Source: Spirosoma rigui (GTDB lineage: Bacteria; Bacteroidota; Bacteroidia; Cytophagales; Spirosomataceae). From it: a stretch of DNA of 64,000 bases. The notes under the pieces are model-generated. The model searched no databases. It saw only the letters and a program-made list of their open reading frames with translations, and had not been told where the DNA came from. The DNA is taken from contig NZ_CP020105.1 of NCBI RefSeq assembly GCF_002067135.1, positions 186,001-250,000 of the forward strand, read 5' to 3'. Both the position numbers and the translations under genes were made by a program. Position 1 is the stretch's first letter. The number at the start of each line of letters is the position of its first letter. Shown here in pieces: positions 25,849-32,853 of this stretch.

Positions 25849-28371
25849 ATGCCCACCACCCCAACGCTATCCGCCCCCAACCACTCCCTGACCGGCCTTT
25901 CGCCCGCTCAGGTTGAAGCCGCCCGACAGGCGTACGGACCCAATCGACTCGTCAGCACGGAGACCCGAACGGGCTGGCGGCTGATCGTTGAGGTTATATC
26001 CGAGCCGATGTTCATTCTGCTCGCCGTAGCCTCCCTGCTCTACGTTCTACTCGGTCAGTGGCACGAAGGCGTCGTGCTGGGTGTCGCCATGCTGCTGGTA
26101 GCGGGCATCTCCATTTTTCAGACCGTGCGCAGCAACCGGGCGCTGCAGGCCCTGCAGCACCTGACGCAACCCACCGTGTCGGTCATGCGCGACGGTCAGC
26201 TGATGAGCCTGCCCGTTGAAGCGATCGTAGTGGGCGACGTGCTCTGGCTCACCGAAGGACAAACCATCCCAGCCGACGGGCTCCTGATCCAGGCCAATGA
26301 CTGCTCCGTCGACGAAGCCATCCTGACCGGCGAGTCGGTGCCGGTAGCCAAGACCCAGCCCGATGTCGACCCACTGCTGGCGGGTACGCTGCTCACCGCC
26401 GGCAGCGCCTACGCGCGCGTCACCGCCGTGGGAGAAGCCACTACCCTCGGCAAACTGGGCCGTTCGCTACAGACGATCGAGATCGAAAAAACACCCCTGC
26501 AGCAGCAGATCGGCCAGTTTGTGCAGCGGATGGCCTTCGCCGGATTCGGCGCTTTCGCCCTCGTCTGGGCCATCAACTTCGCCAACTCCGGCAACTGGGT
26601 CACCTCGCTGCTGCTGGGCCTGACCATTGCCATGTCGGTCATACCGGAAGAGATCCCCGTTGCGTTCAGCAGCTTTATGGCCCTGGGGGCGGCCCGGATG
26701 GTGGGGTTCGGCGTACTGACCAAGCAACCCCAGACAGTCGAAAGCCTGGGATCGGCCACCGTGATCTGTACCGACAAGACTGGCACCCTCACCCAGGACG
26801 GCATGACCGTTGTTCAGCTCTACGACGACGCCATCCACCGCCTGGTCCCCCTCACTGCCCCCCTCCCGCCAACGGCACGCACCGTACTGGCCTACGCCCG
26901 CTGGGCCAGCGAACCCGACCCCTTCGATCCCATGGAAAAGGCCATTGTCACGGCCTACGCAACGCACTTCAGCCCGGCAACGCACCCCCTGCACTACGAA
27001 TACCCGCTGGGCGGCACCCCACCCATGATGACCCATGTCTACGAATCGGTAACGGGGCCGGTGCGGGTGGCGGGCAAGGGAGCCGTAGAACGCATCGTTC
27101 AGGTGTGCCGGCTGGCCGGGGCCGACGCCGACGCGATTCTGGCGCAGGCCACGACGCTCGCCAGCCAGGGCTACCGGGTGCTGGGCGTGGCGGGCAGCGA
27201 CTGGCCGGGGGAAGAATACCCCACCGACCAGAGTGATTTCCCTTGGTCGTTCAAAGGGCTCATCGCCCTCGAAAATCCCCCGAAAGAAAATGCCGGGGCC
27301 GTTGTTCGCCAGTTTACCCGGGCGGGCATCACGGTTAAAATGATTACCGGCGACTCGCCCGAAACGGCCCGGGCCATTGCCCACCAGGTCAACATACCCG
27401 GGGCAGAGAACTTCCTGACGGGCCGGGCCGTCATGGGCATGACCGAGCAGGCGCTGCAAACCCAGGTTGAGCAGATCAACGTATTTGCCCGGATGTTTCC
27501 CGAGGCTAAACTGCGGGTGATCCGGGCGCTGAAGGCAAACGGCGAAGTGGTTGCCATGACCGGCGACGGTGTCAACGACGGACCCGCCCTCAAAGCCGCC
27601 CATATTGGCGTGGCTATGGGCCGGCGCGGAACAGAGGTCGCCAAACAGGCCGCGTCGCTGGTGCTGGTGAACGACGATCTGGGGGGTATGGTCGATGCCA
27701 TTGCGCAGGGACGACGCATCTACCAGAACCTGAAACGCGCCATCGGCTACATCGTCTCCATCCACATCCCCATCATCCTGACCGTGACCCTGCCATTGCT
27801 GTTCGGTTGGCAATATGTCAACCTGTTCAGCCCCATTCACATTATCTTTCTGGAACTGGTGATGGGACCAACCTGCTCCATTGCCTTTGAGAACGAGCCC
27901 GCCGAGCAGGACCTGATGCGGCAGAAGCCCCGGCGGTTCACCGATACATTCTTTACCGCGGGCGAACTGGGGCTTAGCGTGGTCCAGGGGCTGGTGATTG
28001 CCGGAGTCGTCCTGGCCGTGTACTGGCAGTCCATGCAGGCGGGCAACTCCCTGAACCACGTCCGGACCGTGACCTTCGTGACGCTGGTGCTGAGTAACAT
28101 CTGGCTGACACTGGTGAGCCGGTCGAACCGAAAATCGGTGCTGGCTACCCTGAGTCGCCCCAACGCGCTGCTCTGGCTCATGCTGGCCCTGACGGTAGCC
28201 CTGCTGTTGCTGACGATGCTGCTCCCACCCATGCGCGGGATGGCTCAGTTCATGCTCCTGTCGGGGGCCGACCTAGTCCGGTGTGTGGGCTGGTCGGTGG
28301 CGGGTGTCGGCTGGATCGAGCTGTACAAACGCTGGCAGCCCGCCCGGCTCCGGCGTTCGTCACATGCCTAG
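25849..28371 (+). CDS. cation-translocating P2-type ATPase
   Basis: An 840-residue P-type ATPase with N-terminal cation ATPase domain (GLSPAQVEAARQAYGPNRL), TGES in the actuator, membrane motif IPEEIPVAF in M4, phosphorylation site DKTGTLT, and hinge GDGVNDGPALKAAHIGVAMG. The PEEIPV membrane motif and lack of N-terminal Cys sites argue against heavy metals; Ca2+ or another divalent cation is likely. Membrane C-terminus has the remaining helices. The start at 25849 (MPTTPTLS) is preferred over 25798, which lies too close to the divergent promoter region. It overlaps the converging thioredoxin-like gene by 12 bases. Confidence 0.86.
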   Translation: MPTTPTLSAPNHSLTGLSPAQVEAARQAYGPNRLVSTETRTGWRLIVEVISEPMFILLAVASLLYVLLGQWHEGVVLGVAMLLVAGISIFQTVRSNRALQALQHLTQPTVSVMRDGQLMSLPVEAIVVGDVLWLTEGQTIPADGLLIQANDCSVDEAILTGESVPVAKTQPDVDPLLAGTLLTAGSAYARVTAVGEATTLGKLGRSLQTIEIEKTPLQQQIGQFVQRMAFAGFGAFALVWAINFANSGNWVTSLLLGLTIAMSVIPEEIPVAFSSFMALGAARMVGFGVLTKQPQTVESLGSATVICTDKTGTLTQDGMTVVQLYDDAIHRLVPLTAPLPPTARTVLAYARWASEPDPFDPMEKAIVTAYATHFSPATHPLHYEYPLGGTPPMMTHVYESVTGPVRVAGKGAVERIVQVCRLAGADADAILAQATTLASQGYRVLGVAGSDWPGEEYPTDQSDFPWSFKGLIALENPPKENAGAVVRQFTRAGITVKMITGDSPETARAIAHQVNIPGAENFLTGRAVMGMTEQALQTQVEQINVFARMFPEAKLRVIRALKANGEVVAMTGDGVNDGPALKAAHIGVAMGRRGTEVAKQAASLVLVNDDLGGMVDAIAQGRRIYQNLKRAIGYIVSIHIPIILTVTLPLLFGWQYVNLFSPIHIIFLELVMGPTCSIAFENEPAEQDLMRQKPRRFTDTFFTAGELGLSVVQGLVIAGVVLAVYWQSMQAGNSLNHVRTVTFVTLVLSNIWLTLVSRSNRKSVLATLSRPNALLWLMLALTVALLLLTMLLPPMRGMAQFMLLSGADLVRCVGWSVAGVGWIELYKRWQPARLRRSSHA

Positions 28372-28698
28372 CAACTGCTGGGTGAGCTGGCCGGTGGTAT
28401 CCTTGTCGGGCATACCTACCTGCCGCCACAGCTCGATGCCCTGCCGCACCAGCACGAACGACGGCACCTGAGTGATCCCGAAACTCTGGACCACTTCGGG
28501 GTGGGCGGCTTCGTCGATTTTAAGGATGCGAACCGAGTGACCGATGAGCGTTTGCAGGGAAGCGGTCATGTCGGCCAGCAGCGTCTGTTGCAGACGATCG
28601 GTCCGGGCGGTCGACGTAAATATCAGCAGGACGGCCGACCGGGCGGGGATGAGTATAGGATGTGGATCGTCGCGTTTCATAGCGGAGCGGCCTTCCAT
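28360..28698 (-). CDS. thioredoxin-fold protein lacking the active-site cysteines
   Basis: A 112-residue protein (alternative ATG at 28680) with thioredoxin features: FTSTARTDRLQ at the usual active-site position, ILKIDEAAHPEVVQSFGIT, and the cis-proline segment QVPSFVLVRQG. The CxxC motif is replaced by STAR and the protein has no cysteine at all, so it cannot act as a disulfide reductase. A chaperone-like or binding role is possible. It is transcribed from a well-formed box promoter. Confidence 0.75.
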   Translation of the reverse strand: MEGRSAMKRDDPHPILIPARSAVLLIFTSTARTDRLQQTLLADMTASLQTLIGHSVRILKIDEAAHPEVVQSFGITQVPSFVLVRQGIELWRQVGMPDKDTTGQLTQQLLGM

Positions 28699-28734
28699 AT
28701 GCGTAGGGCAAACTAATCGTTGTTACAGTTGGTG

Positions 28735-28778
28735 TAAAAGTGCTTCTTTAACCAGCCGAAACAACTGATGTACGTCAG
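28735..28778 (-). promoter_or_regulatory. FixK/FNR-like box and -7 element for the thioredoxin-like gene
   Basis: Minus strand: perfect palindrome CTGACGTACATCAG (28765-28778), 22 bases, CACTTTTA (28735-28742). It also lies about 100 bases upstream of the kinase-regulator pair and could feed back on it. Confidence 0.78.
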
Positions 28779-28872
28779 GCAACGGCCTGATTATCGACCG
28801 GTTTCTGCCCGATTCACTGTACCTTGGCGGACGGACAGATCCGTATGCCGGCTACGCCAACCTTTTCTGTTT

Positions 28873-30489
28873 ATGATGACCGACCTGTATTCCAATGCCT
28901 TAACCGAACTGCTCATCGAGAAGAGTGATGACTTTATCGGTATTTATGATCTGGAAGACGAGCGGTTCGTTCGGATTAATAAGGCGGGTGTCAGGATGCT
29001 GGGCTTCTCCTCCGAGCAGGCTCTGCTGGACGACCCCATCCGGTCCCGCTCCCTGCGTACTCAGCCGCTGGAAGGTGAGCACCGGACCAGCCTGATCGAG
29101 CGGCTCATCCGGGCGGGCCAGCACGAGGAAACGGCTCAGATTGGCCGGCAGAACGGGCAGTCATTCTGGGGTCAGCTCATCATGAGCGCCTTCACGGCCC
29201 ATGACCGGTCCTACGCCCTCATCCGGCTTATCGACCAGGGGCGGCTCCACCAGGCCGAGCGAGACCTGGAGCACAGCGTCCGGCGGTACGAAGCTATTTT
29301 CTCCAATGCCACCATCGGCATCGTCGTCTGCGACGCGCGGGGCCAGATCGTATCTGTCAACCAGCTGGCCGAGCACCTCTTCGGCTACGCCCCGGGCGAG
29401 TTGCTCTCGCTGACCATTGAACGGCTGGTTCCTACCGCCGTCAGCAGCTATCACGAAAAGCTCCGCCAGTCGTTCAATGCCCACCCCCAGGTGCGGGCCA
29501 TGGGCCACAACCGAGACCTGCACGCCCAGCGCAAAGACGGGTCGGTGTTTCCGGTGGAGATCAGCTTGAGCTATTTCCAGCTGGAAGAGGAGCTGTACGT
29601 AGTGGCTTACATCATTGATATCACGTTTAAGAAAGAAGCCGAGCGGCAGCTGCTGGCCCACCGCGACCACATTGAGCGGCTCAATGCCGAGCTGGAACAG
29701 AAAGTGGCCGACCGCACCCACGCGCTGATGAACACCCTCGACCAGCTGGAGCAGTCGAAAGACGAGCTGGCCCGCGCGCTCGAAGCCGAGCGGGAGCTAG
29801 GAGAACTGAAATCCCGCTTCGTCGCTATGGCGTCGCACGAGTTTCGCACGCCCCTCACGGCCGTGCTGACCTCCGCTACGCTGATCGAGAAATATACCCT
29901 GGGCGACCAGCAGGAGAAGCGCCAGAAGCACATCGACCGCATCCGGTCGTCGGTCAATCATCTCAACGACATCCTCGAAGAGTTTCTGTCGGTAGGGCGG
30001 CTCGAAGAAGGCAAGATCGACGCCAACCCCTCGCGGGTCGATATTAGTCAGCTGGTGACCGAAACCGTTGGCGACATGCTGGGCATGCTGAAACCGCAGC
30101 AAACTATCCAGACCGAACTGGCCTGCAGCCAGCCCATCTGGATCGACCCGTCACTGCTGCGCAAGATTTTGGTTAACCTCCTGTCCAATGCCGTCAAGTA
30201 CTCCGGGCCGGGCTCGGTGGTGACCGTCCGGGCCGCCTGCACCGGGGGGCAACTGGCGCTCGCCATTACCGACCAGGGTATCGGCATCAGCAAAGACGAT
30301 CAGGAGCATCTGTTCGAGCGTTTTTTCCGGGCCAAGAACGTAACCAACATCGCCGGTACCGGGCTGGGGCTGCACATCGTAGGCCGGTACGTCGAACTGA
30401 TGCACGGTCAGGTATCCTTACAAAGTGAGTTGAATCTGGGCACAACCGTAACACTTATCCTTCCCTATGAAGACCATCCTCTTGATTGA
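28873..30489 (+). CDS. PAS-PAS sensor histidine kinase, candidate FixL-like oxygen sensor
   Basis: A 538-residue kinase without membrane helices. Domains: PAS1 (about 15-125), PAS2 (about 138-255), coiled coil (262-315), HisKA with phospho-acceptor His322 in SHEFRTPL, and HATPase with N-box NLLSNAVKY, G1 DQGIGIS and G2 GTGLGLHIV. PAS2 aligns without gaps to my recollection of the FixL heme-PAS segment: the proximal heme ligand corresponds to His194 (SYHEK) and the distal arginine to Arg214 (GHNRD). This makes oxygen sensing plausible, though many non-heme PAS domains also carry a histidine there. The gene overlaps the regulator gene by 23 bases, so they form a two-component pair. The ATG at 28873 is chosen over 28768, which sits inside the divergent box. 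A weak TACCTTGG lies at 28820-28827. Confidence 0.88.
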   Translation: MMTDLYSNALTELLIEKSDDFIGIYDLEDERFVRINKAGVRMLGFSSEQALLDDPIRSRSLRTQPLEGEHRTSLIERLIRAGQHEETAQIGRQNGQSFWGQLIMSAFTAHDRSYALIRLIDQGRLHQAERDLEHSVRRYEAIFSNATIGIVVCDARGQIVSVNQLAEHLFGYAPGELLSLTIERLVPTAVSSYHEKLRQSFNAHPQVRAMGHNRDLHAQRKDGSVFPVEISLSYFQLEEELYVVAYIIDITFKKEAERQLLAHRDHIERLNAELEQKVADRTHALMNTLDQLEQSKDELARALEAERELGELKSRFVAMASHEFRTPLTAVLTSATLIEKYTLGDQQEKRQKHIDRIRSSVNHLNDILEEFLSVGRLEEGKIDANPSRVDISQLVTETVGDMLGMLKPQQTIQTELACSQPIWIDPSLLRKILVNLLSNAVKYSGPGSVVTVRAACTGGQLALAITDQGIGISKDDQEHLFERFFRAKNVTNIAGTGLGLHIVGRYVELMHGQVSLQSELNLGTTVTLILPYEDHPLD

Positions 30490-31528
30490 AGACAACGAGG
30501 CCATCCGCGAGAATACCGCTGAGATCCTGGAACTGACAGGATACACCGTCCACACGGCAGAAAACGGAAAAGTCGGCGTCGAAAAAGCCCTCGCCCACAA
30601 ACCGGATCTGGTTATCTGCGACATTATGATGCCCGTGCTGGATGGCTACGGCGTCCTGCACATTTTCAACAAAAACCCGCTCCTCGCGGGGGTACCGTTC
30701 ATTTTTCTGACGGCTAAAACCGAACGGACGGACTTCCGCAAGGGCATGGAGCTGGGTGCCGATGATTACCTGACCAAGCCCTTCGACGAGTCGGAGCTGC
30801 TCAGTGCCATCGAAGGACGCCTGAACCGATTTCAGCACCTGGCCGGGCCGCAGCCCGAATCCAGCTACAACCTGCAGCAGGATGGACTCGACCAGTTTCT
30901 GGACCACGCCAAACAGGCCGGCAACCTGGAAAGCCTGTCGGCCGACCGGAAGACGCATCCCGTTCGCAAAAAACAGTACGTCTACTCGGAGGGCGACGAA
31001 CCGACGCGCCTGTATTTTCTCAAAACGGGCAAGGTGAAAACGGTGCGGACCAATACCGACGGCAAGGAATTTATTACCGGCATCTACGGCCCCGGCGAAT
31101 TCTTCGGCTACTACGCCCTGCTTGAACACAGCGACTACACCGACTCGGCGGTGACCCTGGACGATTCGGAGCTGATTTACATACCCAAGGACGATTTCCA
31201 CCAGCTGCTGCTGGCCAACCCGGTCGTGGGCCAGCAGTTCATCAAACTCCTGGCCGGGCGCGTGGGCGAGCGCGAAGAGCAGTTGCTCGGTATGGCCTAC
31301 AGCTCCCTCCGCCGGCGCGTGGCCGACACGCTGCTGCGGCTGAACGGGCAGCACCCCGGCGAAACCATCCAGCTCTCGCGCGACGACCTGGCCGCCATGA
31401 TCGGTACGGCGACCGAGTCACTCATCCGGACGTTGAGCGAATTCAAGCAGGACGGTCTGATCGAGATGATGGCACCGGGCGGCATCCGGGTTCTCCAGCC
31501 CGACAGGCTACGCCGGGCCAACTGGTGA
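30467..31528 (+). CDS. receiver-CRP fusion transcription regulator (FixJ receiver + FixK-like module)
   Basis: A 353-residue response regulator. Residues 1-125 are a CheY-like receiver with acidic pocket Glu8-Asp9, phospho-site Asp52, Thr82 and Lys104. Residues about 165-280 are a cyclic-nucleotide-binding beta-roll, but the Glu and Arg that hold cAMP in CRP are not present (GYYALLEHSDYTDSA), and the four FNR cluster cysteines are absent. Residues about 284-353 form a CRP-type winged helix; the recognition helix TATESLIRTL keeps Glu317 and Arg321, the residues that contact the TGA core in CRP/FNR proteins. Activation by phosphorylation from the overlapping kinase gene is therefore likely. It is the best candidate to bind the repeated CTGA-N6-TCAG boxes. 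Confidence 0.92.
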   Translation: MKTILLIEDNEAIRENTAEILELTGYTVHTAENGKVGVEKALAHKPDLVICDIMMPVLDGYGVLHIFNKNPLLAGVPFIFLTAKTERTDFRKGMELGADDYLTKPFDESELLSAIEGRLNRFQHLAGPQPESSYNLQQDGLDQFLDHAKQAGNLESLSADRKTHPVRKKQYVYSEGDEPTRLYFLKTGKVKTVRTNTDGKEFITGIYGPGEFFGYYALLEHSDYTDSAVTLDDSELIYIPKDDFHQLLLANPVVGQQFIKLLAGRVGEREEQLLGMAYSSLRRRVADTLLRLNGQHPGETIQLSRDDLAAMIGTATESLIRTLSEFKQDGLIEMMAPGGIRVLQPDRLRRANW

Positions 31529-31529
31529 G

Positions 31530-31594
31530 CTGACGACAATCAGGCGGGGCACTAAGCCCGGTCACCCGTTCTGGCGGGGGTCGGGCTACTTTTA
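31530..31594 (+). promoter_or_regulatory. FixK/FNR-like boxes and -7 element for the small USP-like gene
   Basis: Perfect box CTGACGACAATCAG (31530-31543) just after the regulator stop, and a weaker CTAAGCCCGGTCAC (31552-31565) 21 bases before TACTTTTA (31587-31594). The -7 element ends on an ATG at 31594, so that ATG cannot be the start codon. Confidence 0.65.
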
Positions 31595-31620
31595 TGACCA
31601 AAAAAAGACCCACCCGGTTC

Positions 31621-32037
31621 ATGAAAACAGCCCTGTTCGTTACCGACTGCTCCATCGATGCGGCCCTGTCGCTCCGCCACTGGCTCGCGGCCCGGAACAG
31701 CCAGCCCGTCCGGCTAACCGTTGTGTACCCCTACGATATTACCCGTGGACAAACCCTGAGCCGCGATACGCTCAAACCCGCCAAAGCCGGTGCGGTCGCG
31801 AAGCTCGACAACTGGTCGGCCCTGCTCGATGCCCTCCCGGCCGGCCATCTCACCACCGAAACGCTGCTGGCGAGTCCGGAACTGGCGCTGTCCATTCACC
31901 TGCTGCTGCGGGGGTATGACTACTGGCTGGTCAACGACGAGGAACAGATCACCAGCCCCGCCGTAGCGGCCATACTGAACCAGTGTACTACCCGGGCGGA
32001 GGTCCTTTCCGGCAGCGCCCGGCTGGCCAGGGCCTAG
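31621..32037 (+). CDS. half-length UspA-like protein
   Basis: A 138-residue protein starting MKTALFVTDCSIDAALSL, close to the first strand and helix of the tandem USPs (MKTIVVPTDLS). Only one Rossmann-like unit is present and no nucleotide-binding glycine motif follows; the C-terminal part (YDYWLVNDEEQITSPAVAAIL) keeps the shape of the USP end. It may have derived from a USP by loss of a domain. The start at 31621 rather than 31594 follows from the promoter position. Confidence 0.6.
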   Translation: MKTALFVTDCSIDAALSLRHWLAARNSQPVRLTVVYPYDITRGQTLSRDTLKPAKAGAVAKLDNWSALLDALPAGHLTTETLLASPELALSIHLLLRGYDYWLVNDEEQITSPAVAAILNQCTTRAEVLSGSARLARA

Positions 32038-32059
32038 CCCATTTCTGTCCCCTTGTCCT

Positions 32060-32743
32060 ATGCTGTCCCGCCCCGCCCTGGTAGCCTGTCTGTTCCTGCT
32101 ATGCTGCCCCCCGGCGGGCTGGTGTCAGTCCGTGCGGGGTGGTGCCGGATTCCTGTATGCCGGTCAGAGTGTGTGGCCCGGCGCGGCCTCGGCCATGTAC
32201 GACGCCAGCCAACCCGCCCCCCGGCTCGCCAACGACCGCTATGTCCTGATCGGAGCCGAAGCCTACTACCGCCGGGACCGCTGGCTACTGGGCATCAACG
32301 CGTCGGCGCTGGCCAACAAACGGGCCGACGATCCCGCTGCGCAGACAACCATCGAGTCGTCGGCGTCGAACGTTCACCTGTGGGTGGGCTGGGTGGCGTG
32401 GCAAACCCGCCGGACAAAACTGTACCCCAGCCTGGGTCCCGGCATCAACTCCATGAACGTCAACCGTACGGCCGCCAACGGCACCACCACGATCTACGTG
32501 CTCGATGGGTTCGCCACCGACCTGGGCCTTACCCTCGACTGGTTCGTGCTGAAAGCCGATACCGAACTCACGCTCCACGCCGGAACGCTGCTCAGCCTGC
32601 GGGCGGGCTACCGGCTGACGACCGCGTCGGCCGAGTGGCAAAGCGATCATACCGGTCCCGCCCGGCTGGCCCCCTCCCGCTTTTCACCCCACGGTTTTTA
32701 CGTCACGCTGGGTATTGGCGGGGGTGGCTTCCGCAGCCGCTAG
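32060..32743 (+). CDS. hypothetical outer-membrane-type protein, paralogue A
   Basis: A 227-residue secreted protein with signal peptide (LVACLFLLCCPPAGWCQS) and a mature part of alternating beta strands ending GFYVTLGIGGGGFRSR. It is paralogous to the protein at 36409-37113 (both start the mature region with GGAGF and end with a GGFR segment). Probably a small outer-membrane beta-barrel. Lies between the USP-like gene and ppsA; no known function. Confidence 0.7.
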   Translation: MLSRPALVACLFLLCCPPAGWCQSVRGGAGFLYAGQSVWPGAASAMYDASQPAPRLANDRYVLIGAEAYYRRDRWLLGINASALANKRADDPAAQTTIESSASNVHLWVGWVAWQTRRTKLYPSLGPGINSMNVNRTAANGTTTIYVLDGFATDLGLTLDWFVLKADTELTLHAGTLLSLRAGYRLTTASAEWQSDHTGPARLAPSRFSPHGFYVTLGIGGGGFRSR

Positions 32744-32757
32744 CATCAGTTCCGGGC

Positions 32758-32823
32758 CTGACCAAGCTCATCGAAGCGGGTAATGGTACTCAGACCACAC
32801 CGCCGGAGCGGGGTCTACTTTTG
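32758..32823 (+). promoter_or_regulatory. promoter of ppsA with degenerate boxes
   Basis: A perfect -7 element TACTTTTG (32816-32823) has, at the standard 22-base spacing, only a half-conserved box GTAATGGTACTCAG (32780-32793). A better left half-site, CTGACCAAGCTCAT (32758-32771), lies 22 bases further up and nearly repeats the cbb3 operon box. Confidence 0.55.
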
Positions 32824-32853
32824 GGTAGTCTTCACGCGTCCAGATACCCGCTT

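Noticed and set aside
26467..28059. 530-codon minus-strand open frame opposite the P-type ATPase
   Set aside because: Antisense shadow with unnatural composition.
28768..28872. Upstream start for the histidine kinase
   Set aside because: The ATG at 28768 lies inside the divergent FixK-like box, and the 35 added residues are not kinase-like.
30467..31528. Reading the regulator as a cAMP-binding CRP or Fe-S FNR
   Set aside because: cAMP-contacting Glu/Arg are missing and there is no cysteine cluster; the receiver domain gives a better explanation for control.
32053..32853. Upstream extension of the ppsA frame (267 codons)
   Set aside because: Overlaps the real outer-membrane protein gene in another frame; the extra part is Arg/Pro-rich, and the ppsA promoter lies within it.
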